Assembly (NCBI GenBank): GCA_948567375.1
Contig: OX419756.1
Coordinates: forward strand, 41,802,333 to 41,866,332
Length of the DNA stretch: 64,000 bases
Source of the DNA: Lunularia cruciata
Lineage: Eukaryota; Streptophyta; Marchantiopsida; Lunulariales; Lunulariaceae
Direction: 5' to 3'
Shown here: positions 11,952 to 21,890 of the stretch, in pieces
Layout: each line of letters opens with the position of its first letter
Position numbering within the stretch: the first letter of the stretch is position 1
Notes under the pieces: model-generated
Databases searched by the model: none
What the model was told of the DNA's origin: nothing
The model's input: only the letters and a program-made list of their open reading frames with translations
Made by a program: the position numbers and the translations under genes

Positions 11952-13922
11952 TTGCGTCGCGATAGTATACTATTTCTCATTTACTTTTTCCTCGCAATTT
12001 ACATGAAATTCTTGTGGTGTAACTCTATTTAAGTGCATAAGCTATACTCTCCATCTAATGTTCATGACATCGATCTGGCTCTTGTCGCTGCTGTCGGGCT
12101 TCCCAAGGGTTTTGATTCTCGTGTAATTTGACCAGGCGCAATACCATCTAGCTAGGTCTCCTTGACTGAGCCTGCCCTGATATCTACGACATTGACACTG
12201 AACGAGGTGATGGAAGAAAGCTCTGTTGCCTGTGCCGTGACAGCTCCGAATTACGAGATTGGAATAGATTTTACTGGCCGAGGTCTGGCTTCACATGTTC
12301 ATTGTTATATTCTGTATTCGCCAATTAGTAGCTCTCCACCCTTGCGCTTTCTGAAGTGGGGAGAACCACTAAGGCGTAAAGGACCTTGACCTGCTCAGGA
12401 ACTTGTCGACATCCAAACAGTACCGGAACTATTCCCCTGTAGACGTACAGATGAGGATACCACCATCAATTCTTCATTTGAGCATCTCTGACAGTAGCTT
12501 TCCGTATGAACCAGTGATTTTCAGAGCTGTCCGCGCGAAACCTTGACCAATACGAAGCTCCAAAACGAATCAAATCAATAACGGACTCGGCGCATGGGCT
12601 CAGTTGAGTGTCGAGAAAGTGACCACATCCTGAAATTCACCCAGAATCCGCTTCTGACACCTGACAGTGCGAGTGTAGTATTTAGGTCTTGCTTCAACTT
12701 TCTGATTATCTGCTGTCCGCACGTCGAACTTATTGCTTGTCATTGTGTAATGCTGTTCCGGATCGTCAAAAGCTTGGCATTTAATGAGCTTCAAGTAGCA
12801 AGACAGAAATGGTCCGAAGAGATGCTTTTGTTGGATATGAAACGTTCTGCACAGTAGCTGCAGTACAATTCTGCGGTTTTGGTGCGAAGTCAGAGTTCGG
12901 CGAATTCCCAAGTCGAATGATTGGCACCATGACGCAACTCGTGATAGAATCTTTCTGCTTGATCTTTGTCAAACCTACTCTCCTGCCACCTGCATGCGTT
13001 AGGAAGATCCGAAAATTAGAGGGCGCTATTCACATATCTAAGAATCTGTCTGGCTTGTATCAGGTTGATATACTGCGTAGTATGTGGACGAATTTGTGCA
13101 TTCTGTCTGGCCATTGATTCTTTATCAGTCGAGGCAATAGAGGTTTGAAATATACGCAAGTCGCATCCGTAGTTAAGCTTTCCACTTCTGCTTTACGAAA
13201 AAAGGTTCAACATTGAATGCACCAATAGACCATGTGCGCAGTCACACAAAAGAAGCCTTCTCTCTTGAATTCACCTTCCAACTTTCTCGCGGCTCACCTC
13301 GTGGAACTAGGACTCATTCTCATTGGCATCTTCTCAGATGTGGTATGAGTTCGTTGAAACCTGCACGAGTGTAATACACATGGCTCGAACATCAGTATAG
13401 ATTCGTCTACTCTCTGTGATGTCAAAGCAAATTTCTGACAGTCACTGGACAAATGGATCCTTGGCCACGGTCCTCCTTGACGCGCACGTGCTTGTGTAAA
13501 ATCTATAGGATTCTTCAAGGACGAATCGAAAAACTTTTTTCATCACATTCTGATACTTGTGCAATCCATGTCTGAGAGTTCGGGAAGTGACGATATAACT
13601 AGTAGTACATAAGAGCTCGAGGATTTCAGTATTCTCATTCTGTCAGATTTGTGAGCCAAGATTTCATTTTACGGAGTTCATTATATCACCTTCATTTCTA
13701 CAGCGAGCTGTTTGGATACTCCATCTGAATCCGGGATTTTTGCTGTCTAGCATTTTCTGCCATGGGCTATATGAAATTCGACCTTTTCAATCTCGACCTC
13801 TTTCAAACGTCGGAAGTGGCTTCGGCAACGAAATTGATCACCTGAGTTTGTGCGTCCTAAACTAAATTTACTACTGTATCCGTACTGACAGTTACTCTTC
13901 CGTCTCCCTTTCCTGGATAATT
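11952..13922 (+). other. Upstream part of the Roco locus, no domain recognised (copy A)
   Basis: Moderate-GC sequence collinear with 37885-39974 and lying directly 5' of the Roc domain remnant. It probably contains former exons and introns of that gene, since Roco proteins often have leucine-rich repeats before Roc, but I could not identify a repeat register. Compared with copy B it lacks about 130 bp (B 39185-39320), while it keeps about 30 bp near 12915-12945 that copy B lost. Confidence 0.4.
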
Positions 13923-15231
13923 TCAGGTAAAACACAGCTATAAGTACGATAATGGAAACTGTGTCCAAGAAAACCAAGTCCAAATCATTTGTTCGGAGGA
14001 AAAATCTGGTGGAGAAAATTCGCTCTCAGGAACGAAGGGAATCGAATTGCGCGGCGATCCCATCATGAAAATCTCGATATCGAATCTAGAGGGGCGATAC
14101 AACTTCCGGACTCTGCAAGATCCCTATTTCCCAGGAAGTAGTCAAACTTGTTTGTTCATCTGTCTTGTTCAATCCCTTGGAACAAAATGGAGGGCATGGA
14201 TTGAAATGGCGTCTCAAGGACAAATCGAATGAGGCTTTCGGATCTTATTTGAGAAACTGGCTACGCTTTATTGTATCCAACGCTCATCTCTGGACAGGGT
14301 CTTACCAAAGATTTGATTGTCATCAACTATAAGGACAAACTCTGCAAGTAAAGAGCGGACTTCAACTTGAATATCACTGAATGGATCGTGAAAAGATTGC
14401 GTACTCAGTATTCAGATGTCATCAATCTTTGCCCAGGCGATCATGCACGCCCCGTGCACCACATCAATGCTTTGGAGAAGGATGATACACAGCACATTAT
14501 GAACATAATGTTTGAAGGGATGGATGCGATTCTCCGCAGGAAACCTCCCTCCCTACTCCAGAGCAGACTGATAATCTGAACTGGTCCTTGTGAAGATAAT
14601 ACAAGTATGCATGTGCATGATGACAGCCTGATAGTTGTCAGCCCTAACTGGTTAACCCAGAATCTTCTTGGAGAGATTACCAGACGGCGACATTTGTTGG
14701 AGTGGCAAAATGAGATTCCAACTTCCTCCACCTTTAGTACAATCGCAATTGAGGATGAAGGTTTTGTCTGCACAAACGATTTCCGGAAATTCATCAATGA
14801 AGTTCTACAAATCCAACAAAATCCACTCAATAAGGTGGATTTACTCATCGAGGAAGGCCAGATGATTGAGTTGGATCTCTGTTACAGACTCGAACTCTGA
14901 CGACGGAATCCACCGCAACTTCATGCCCATGATACTGGGCCCAAGGGAGGACTCGGCCCAGAAGAAGTACCTTGCTGTGCATAAGCTCGATTGGAAATCG
15001 GACCTGATCGCTTATTTTGGAATCTGTGTTCAATGTCATGACAAGACGAGGACTTCCTTTAGCTCTCTATTTTTTCCCCAGCTACCAGGTACAGTTTTGA
15101 AATTTGCTCTTTCCTTGAAATGTTTGAATGTGGATAGATTGTTGTTCCCCGGTTTAGAGAGGTGTGATATTTTGAGACTGGAAACGCTCAGAATCTGTCG
15201 ATATGACAACCCAAATGTCGTTAACTTTTAA
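13923..15231 (+). pseudogene. Roco (Roc-COR GTPase) pseudogene, copy A
   Basis: Pieces in Roco order. A possible P-loop remnant SGKTQ lies at 13923-13937. Next come KSFVRRKNLVEKIRSQ, DDP-type and MKISISNLEGRYNFRTLQD, FPGSSQTC (about 13950-14160); in Roc domains this is the switch II / DxAGQ region, here with D replaced by N. The Roc C-terminus has NITEWIVKRLRTQYSDVINL and HHINALEKDDTQHIMNIMF (14367-14540). The COR domain has SPNWLTQNLLGEI, FVCTNDFRKF and LLIEEGQMIELDLCYRLEL (14607-14900), then NFMPMILG, AYFG and FFPQLPG (14910-15095). Roco proteins are GTPases with a COR dimerisation module, used in signalling. An 8-base insertion near 14030 and further frame changes break this copy. The COR frame at 14607-14900 is open here although broken in copy B. 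Confidence 0.7.
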
Positions 15232-15629
15232 CAGACGTTAAAAATTAGACGGACTGTTAAGAGTGAAAGGTGACCACTCGGTGAATAACTGACAACATCC
15301 AGAAATTAGAATATTACCGTAAATACGCAGCCAGCCCATGAAATATTACCCTCTGGCACGTTGATTCGTTGGTCAACATACTAGAGAGAACTGGCACGTT
15401 GATCGTTGGTCAATAGGCGAGAGAGAAAGGCACAAGTTGGACCAAATCGAGCAGGTGAAACAAAAAATTTCTCCAAAGTTGTATGTCGTAAACAATGAAC
15501 TGAACATATATTCCCCGGATCTTGGATGACTCTTCTGGCGTTTCATTTCTACTTGAGAAGGTGCAAAGATTACTGAAGAGAAGATCCTCTACTCCCTAGA
15601 GAGGTTTGCATCATACTCATGCCACCCTA

Positions 15630-16545
15630 GAGAAAGTTCTTTTTCATAGTTTTGATTTCACCACCCTTTATACAAAGATCCACCTCCATGATCTCAAAAC
15701 AAGGCTCTACTCTCATCAGATCTATTTTCCATTACAGGTTCACTCTAAAGGTAAAACTGTGTTGCTTGTTTGTGTTGCTTGTTCGAGACCTCTACACTTG
15801 ACTTCAAATATAGATGGTTTAAAAAAAAAAAAAAATATCTCTAAATCTGCAAAATACTCTCAATCGGCAATTCATGGCTGTCAATGAGAAACTTCTGATC
15901 TGTTGGATGCTATTCCTTTTTGATAACCTCTACAATCACATTTGGGAATCAACTCGTCCATCAAGAGATTGGGATTCTTATGGGGACACCTTGTGCTGTC
16001 TTAGTGGCTAACCTATACCTCTTCACCTATGAACTTGATTTCATACTTAGATTACTGGATGCAAATGATGTTGCCAATGATGACCTGTCCCAAGTTCGCA
16101 GATATGTTGATGATCTTCTTGTGGTAGGCCTTGGGACTTGATCATTTCACGGATTTTATGTATAAGGATGATGCTGCCAAAGGTGGTGGGATATATCCTA
16201 GACTTTCCCGTGAGTTATTCCAAACTCATTTTGGTACTCTCTATGATTATCTAGACTGTCGCAATACCCAGGACAACTTCAACATCTTTGTGTCTATCTA
16301 TGATAAGAAAGAGCTGCCTCACTTTGCTCACATCAAGACAATCTCGCTTCCTCATGTTCCTTCAGACATTTCCTCCAACTGTAAATTAGGGATTATAAAA
16401 TCAGAGTGTGTTAGATATAGACTAATATGTGATTCTAAAAAGTCATCCATTTTAGCTTGTAGGAAACTTATCAATAGCTTTGTCTCCCAAAATTACACTC
16501 TTCACCTGATCCAGAAAAAAACATACATGGTTATCATGGACTTAG
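15630..16545 (+). pseudogene. Penelope-like reverse transcriptase, broken
   Basis: Motifs in order: HSFDFTTLYTKIHLHDLKTR (15645-15705), GILMGTPCAVLVANLYLFTYE (about 15974-16036), catalytic YVDD at 16103-16114, then YDYLDC and IYDKKELPHF. The thumb-type segment LGIIKSECVRYRLIC (about 16385-16430) follows. The FDFTTLYT, MGT-CA-LANL and YVDD set with a GII-E-R thumb is typical of Penelope-like RTs, which are sister to telomerase, and unlike LTR or LINE RTs. The coding sequence is interrupted: the part up to YVDD and the thumb part lie in different frames near 16131, and a stop precedes 15920. Penelope elements are scarce in plants. Confidence 0.7.
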
Positions 16546-16625
16546 TATCTACAGAGATTTGAAAACATCTGTTCTTTCTGCCATGCATGGAGCTCATTTT
16601 TGAGCACACCAGTATTTTTTCCCAT

Positions 16626-16756
16626 AGACACGTATACCATTCTTGACTCCTGAAGTGATATATATACACTGTCTACGACTATTTGGGTTTAGACTTGTAT
16701 GCAATTCTTGACTCTTGAAGTGATATATGTACGATGCCTACCACTATATTTGGCTT
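16626..16756 (+). repeat. Tandem duplication, about 65 bp x 2
   Basis: Units 16626-16690 and 16691-16756 share 'ttcttgactc(c/t)tgaagtgatat' and its flanks. They lie just downstream of the RT in the Penelope-like insertion. Confidence 0.75.
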
Positions 16757-16888
16757 TTCTGCCATATAGATGTTGATCAGTTGCTAATAGACATGTAGCC
16801 TTTGCTTATGGACACATGAGTACACCTTTTCCTTCACTTCATCCAAAGCAGATTTTGCCTCCTTTCTTTGCACTTTCACAAGATGCAC

Positions 16889-17141
16889 TAACCCTTTTCA
16901 GACTTTTATTTTCTTCTTTGTTTGCCTTTGTTTCTCTTGTTTGAGTTGCCTAGTCCCTTCCAGCATCGATGTTCTCTGCTCCCCACTTGTCCCTTCCCAT
17001 GCAGCACTGATGTTTTTTGCATTGATGTTTCTCACCCTAACTCTTTTCAGACTTTTATTTGCTTTGCTATTCGCCTTTATTTCTTGTGTTTGAGTTGCCT
17101 AGTCCCTTCCCGTGCAGCATTGATGTTTCTTGCTCCCCACT
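16889..17141 (+). repeat. Pyrimidine-rich tandem repeats, about 105 bp
   Basis: Units 16889-16988 and 17035-17141 run from 'cttttcagacttttatt' through 'gtttgagttgcctagtccc' to 'tgctccccac'. Between them lies a partial unit (about 16990-17030). All are inside the Penelope-like insertion, 3' of the RT. Confidence 0.75.
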
Positions 17142-18115
17142 CATATCAATCACTAACCTCTGCTCTTTGTTGTGTCCTTGATTTTCTCTCTAATAATGCA
17201 TGTTTATGATTTCAAGGATCCATCAGGTATGTCTCATTTTGTGGATTCTTTTCTTCCTTGCCTGATACTCATTATGCGGCTAATACTCCTATGCTTATTT
17301 ATGTGCCTGCACTTCTACTTGCCCTTTATTTCCACATTTCCATTTCAGTTCTTATGTTCTTTAGACATTCCCACTACTTATGAGTGGCACTTTAGGGGAG
17401 CAACCGAGTTTGCCTTGGCACTCATGAGTTTTCAAGCAAAAACTCAATACGAGTGGTACTAACAATTGCTCAACTACTTTGGCATTGGGTGAGGCACTGA
17501 TGAAGTGACAAGTGTTTTCATGGAGGTTTACTATGGCCTCCTTCTACTTCCCTTTGTTGTTTAGTGTCTCAGGACTCAAGAGTCCATAGTGCTTGTTGTG
17601 ATATACTTTATATCCTATCATCTTACACTTTGCTCTTGTTACCTTGTTTCACTTCAACCCATTTCTGCAACCACACCATCCTATAACTCCTGTATTGTTC
17701 CACTCCTCCATTCCCCAACTAATTCCCTCCATAATATTTTTCCTTTGCTCTTTGACTCATTCATGGTTTGACCTCTTGTGTCTACATTGTTCCTACCCGA
17801 CTCTAGCACATGTTCTTCATCTTCTTCATCATTCAAAAACTGCTTACTGGCAGGCTCTTACATACTATTTCCTATTTCTTGCACTCATTTTCATACATGC
17901 TCGCAATTTCATGATGTTTATTCTTTTGTTTGCCATATGTGATTCTCAACTTGTTTCAATTATGCCTTTGCTGCAGGTTACCTACAATGCATTCTACCTT
18001 AGGGCTTTAACACTACTCTAGCATTGTGAATCATGTACATATTGCTTATCAATCATTTGCATTTCATGAGTTCTGGATAACCCGTTCCCTAAACAACTTC
18101 TGCTCTCATATACCT
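17142..18115 (+). other. 3' part of the Penelope-like insertion, no domain seen
   Basis: Low-GC, pyrimidine-rich sequence. A short frame at 17172-17462 ends in a non-repetitive stretch (FRGATEFALALMSFQAKTQ) that is not recognised. It may be element 3' sequence or passenger DNA. Confidence 0.4.
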
Positions 18116-18377
18116 ATATATTCCCCGGATGAATAAATATGTAGTCAGCTCCAACAACATCACTAGAGAAATTGAGTGGATGTGAAAAGAGAATAATACA
18201 TTACAAGATCCAAAGAAAAGCAGATATTTAAACTTGAATTGGAAGTTATAATGACAAAAATTTGTGCTCCAAGTTTTGAGTTTGTTTGACTTGTAAGACA
18301 GCTACTGATGTAAAAACTAGCAACAACATACATAATATGAAAAAATTATTCTAAAATTATATGAGAGTTATTTGAAT

Positions 18378-21300
18378 AGGAGAGATCAGGAGAGTGTGGA
18401 GCCGGGAGAGGAGAGGGAGAGATGTGAGAAGAAAGATATATATTTTCTAAGTGATCTCTAGCATAAAGCACTTGAATGAACAGTAGATTCTATTTGTTTT
18501 TCAATTTTGGTTCCATTGGTATCTAGATTGAAGAGTATGGAAAATTGAGTAGAAATTTATGGAGAATTTTAGGCTTTTTAGGGTTCAAAGTGATCATTAC
18601 ATGTTGAGAATGATGGGTCAGGAATTTTAATTTTTAATTTTTGTTTATCATGATTGAGTTCCATTGGAACTTAGTTTGAAGATTTTTGAGATTGAAATTG
18701 AAATTGAAAGTTATGAGAGTTTATAGTTTTAGGGTTGGAGAGATTATATTTTCTCATGTGAGTTATGATGTGAAGTGTTGTGGTTTTGCAAGTATGGGGA
18801 GATATGGAAAGGAGTATCATGTGTTACTATTGTTATTCTTGTGCTAGCCATCGCTATACCTTCCCATGTGGAGCTATCCACAACGGCTTGGGAAACACTA
18901 TGCCCGATGTGTCATTGTTGCTTTATCTCACAAGGGATAAAAGACCTATATGGGAAGGATGCACAAGGACTATGATTGGACCACTTGGGATGCTCACATG
19001 AGGCAAGTGACCACATCAACATAAGTGACACTAGGGATTATGCATGCTTACTCTATCCCTTTGTTGATAGTTCAAGAGATACCAATCAAGTCGTGTGAGT
19101 GGTTAGCTTATCAAGCTGGTTGCATTTTGGTGTTATTTGAGACTAGTTTTCTATGTCCATATCTTTTCCATAGGCTATCCCATACACTCCATGATGAAGC
19201 TAGATAGGCTTTTTGCCTACCACTTGATCGTTTGGCACATGATCCCTTGGATGAGTTAACATGGTTCTTATTCCTCTTACTCCTTCATTGGTGTCTTCAT
19301 TATGCTAGAAGGGGATGTGCGGGGTATAGATAGGTGGCTACTAGATTTTGTCAATTTTGAGCAGGGGATTGGGTGGCACTTCAAGAGGAGTATGCTAGGG
19401 CTGCACGTTTTAGAAGATAATTTTTGCCACATGATATCATAGAGTCCACTTGATTCCAATAGTGTAGGACATTGGGTCAAGCAGGAGAGTTTAGTAGAGC
19501 AGCACAAGCACTACACCCTTTGTCTATGGCTAGCTTTACTGATGAGACTATATTTTCCTTATGCTTACTACATCTTATGGCGAGAGAGTGCTTACCACTA
19601 GAGGTCTTAGATTATTTGCCTAAGCAGTCTTTATGTCTTGATAGGTCACTTTTTGCACAAGCATTGTGCACTACCCCTTGTCTTTCCTCAAGAGGCTTGT
19701 CAAGGATGGTATTTGAGCATCTTAGAGATTGCTTTCAAGCAAATGATACTTCTAGTGGTTTAAACTATTTGTTTCAAGTGGCTATAGCAATAGCAAGAGG
19801 AGACATTCCTATGTCTGTTAGTCGGGTGTTAGGTGCTAGTCAACTTCTCACAATGGACAATGACACAAGAGGCATTAGACCAATTTGCTATTGGAGAGAA
19901 TTTTTTTGCATTTGGTCAGCCGCACCCATTGTTCTCCAACATTTTTCTCACTCATAGCACCACCTCAGTCCATATCAATTTAAAGTAGCTACACTTAGAG
20001 GATGTGAGGCTATATCTCTAGGCATTAGTGCACTCCTAGATACCCATCCAAAGTGGTTTGTCTACTAGGTGGATGTTGAGAATGCTTTTAATAGAGTCTC
20101 ACGAGCATCCATCTTCAGAGAGCTTAGGGAGGTTGGTGGATCCTTGGCAAGTCTTATTCCTTTTTTGCGGTCTTTTTATGGCTCTCTTGCTTCTCTTTAC
20201 TACCAATACGGTTGTTCATAGGAGGGTGTCATCATCTTGGAATCAACTATTGGTACATGCTAGGGAGATCCTTTAGGGGGACCCTTATTTGCCATGGATC
20301 ACTTTAGAGTTCTCTTATCTACTACTTTGGCCATGTCAAGTTGTGTATTTCCCTCCTTGGCAGATGATACACACATTGTGGGCCCTATAGATCAGATTAG
20401 GTGGTCCTTTGACCATTTGACTTACCAATCTATATCTAGTATGCTTGAGAATTAAGGTTTCAAAGTAAAGGGCATGGTCCACTTTAGGTATCCCTCCCTA
20501 CCTTGAGCTTCTAGAGGGGTGTATTACATCTACAAATTGACTATGTTTCCTTTGAGTGCCAATGGGATCTGAGGATTTTATCACATGCTTCTTAGACGTT
20601 GCCCTTGCAAAGGATGTTCTCCATGTAGATGACTTTCCATTACTAGGAGATCCACAAGTGACATTTGGTATACTCTCCTCTAATATTGCTTGTGAACCTA
20701 CTTACCTCTTTTGCATAGTCCACTCCTTCTTGTCCTTCCTATCATGTCTGAGAGCCTTTGATAGGAGGATTATGGGAGTTTTTGGTGATATTATTGGACC
20801 AAGGACATTTGAGTGGGTGATACGGGATTTGGCATGTAGAAAAATGGCTTTGTTGATCTAGTGTAGAGGGGTTGGCTTATTATCTATGGAAGAGATGGCA
20901 CCTTTAGCATTTTTAGGTAGTTGGGATCTCTTGATACCCCCTACTTTCTTCTCATTTTTTGGTTGTTAATAGGCCGGTTTTGGAGACATGTGAATCTACG
21001 TGGAAGAGGGATCCTTTTCTTTCCATATGTTATTGCAGAAGACAAGAGATAGTCTATCTCCACGGGCATGTGAGGACTTTCTATCTTTTGCTTCACTATT
21101 GTCAAATTGGACTAGAGGTTAACAATCTTCCTTGATGGAGCAAGAGTGTCAGCATATGCAATGCTCTCTTAGTTGACTCGTCCATTCCTCAGGCTACTGG
21201 AGCAAGTCTTTGGCCTTGCTTTGGCAAGGATGCATGCTCTTAGATCCTAGCTCAACTATGCATTAGGGCATTTCAACTTGCACTAGCTACTTTCTTTACA

Positions 21301-21668
21301 ACGATGAGGTTTTGCCTAGGTTTGGTCCACCCATCTGCATCTTCATTACTCACATGTGAGTGTGGTTCTACACTATATGCAGTAGCGGTCCATATGACAT
21401 GGTGTCCTTTTGGAGGATAGAGGATAGCTACCCATAATTCTATTAGGGACATAGTGTTTGCTATGGCATGAGAGAGTGGATATTTGGCTTGGAGTGAGTG
21501 TTTGTATGCTTTGCAGATAATGCATGTGAGTGCAGATGTATACTTGGTCCAAGATGATTACGTGATAGTAGCAGATGTTGTGGTTACATACCCTTCGCAT
21601 GATACAATTTGGAGGGAGTGATTACTCATCCCCTTGGATGAGCAGTGAGTGCAGCAATAGGTTGCAAG
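18378..21668 (+). mobile_element. LINE, copy A right, RT with ADD core
   Basis: Plus-strand mirror of 6933-10462, cut at its 3' end by an LTR at 21669. In order: 5' untranslated region (18378-18780), worn zinc-finger block (about 18890-18960), and a frame at 19472-19957 with MASFTDETIFSLC, LPLEVLDYLPKQ, FEHLRDCFQAND and GIRPICYWREFF. The RT fingers and palm follow, with a DVENAFNRVS-type motif A (about 20070-20100). The catalytic core PSLADDTHIVGP has ADD at 20360-20368. C-terminal RT text LGDPQVTFGIL and LLSMEEMAPLAFLGSW comes next. Last are the C/H cluster CECGSTL...HMTWC (about 21357-21410) and an endonuclease-like ADVYLVQDD...VADVVV (about 21530-21590). Several in-frame stops make it inactive. 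LADD replaces the usual YADD of LINEs. Confidence 0.65.
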
Positions 21669-21890
21669 GTGTAATACCAATAACTAAACATATTACTTGG
21701 AGGTGAAAATTGGCTAAGTAACATCTAGAAGGATGTTGTGTATAGTGGGCTAGGTAGATCAGATAGAGGTTTCACCAAAAGAGTACTTCTACTAATAGAG
21801 AAAAAGCCAAAAATTGCTTGAAAATTTTAGAGCCAATTTTGGAGGTCTAAACAAATGAATTAGGCCTCGTAAATGGAAAATTCAACCCTC
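21669..21890 (-). mobile_element. LTR end of a TGTAATAC-family element, minus strand
   Basis: Starts tgtaataccaataac and is the reverse complement of the end of the solo LTR at 34867-35591, including the block around 'ttagtagaagtactctttt'. It interrupts the right LINE of copy A right after gcaagg. Similarity fades near 21890, and no target duplication could be matched because the other end was not found. The element is old and partial. Confidence 0.6.

Larger units (their letters stand above)
15521..18115 (+). mobile_element. Penelope-like element insertion, copy A only
   Basis: A 2595-bp insertion flanked by a 15-bp direct repeat, atatattccccggat, at 15506-15520 and 18116-18130. Copy B has a single, slightly diverged version of this site (about 41499-41515) with no insertion. 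The left part encodes a Penelope-type reverse transcriptase (15630-16545); the rest is pyrimidine-rich and carries two tandem repeats. No GIY-YIG endonuclease was seen, so the element is 5'-truncated, endonuclease-lacking or too worn to show it. It is inserted just downstream of the Roco remnant. Confidence 0.7.
567..21668 (+). repeat. Segmental duplication, copy A
   Basis: From about 567 the sequence is collinear with a second copy starting at about 25302 on the same strand. Matching landmarks in order are the 2143-2451 reading frame, a minus-strand LINE tail at 5.3 kb, a minus-strand LINE, the 170-bp repeats, the Roco remnant and a plus-strand LINE. By eye roughly nine bases in ten match in AT-rich parts and more in the Roco part. 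Copy-specific insertions, each missing from the partner, are listed separately. The right edge is set where an LTR end interrupts the last shared element. Confidence 0.9.

Noticed and set aside
12600-12972. Opposed 60-100-codon frames on both strands
   Set aside because: They overlap on opposite strands, and the minus-strand set is broken or altered in copy B by a deletion; no domain.
17172-18021. Frames of 96 and 125 codons in the Penelope-like insertion
   Set aside because: Leucine/phenylalanine-rich translations of pyrimidine-rich DNA; overlapping, and no domain recognised.
16560-18115. GIY-YIG endonuclease expected in many Penelope-like elements
   Set aside because: No GIY...YIG text found in any frame; some Penelope lineages lack it.
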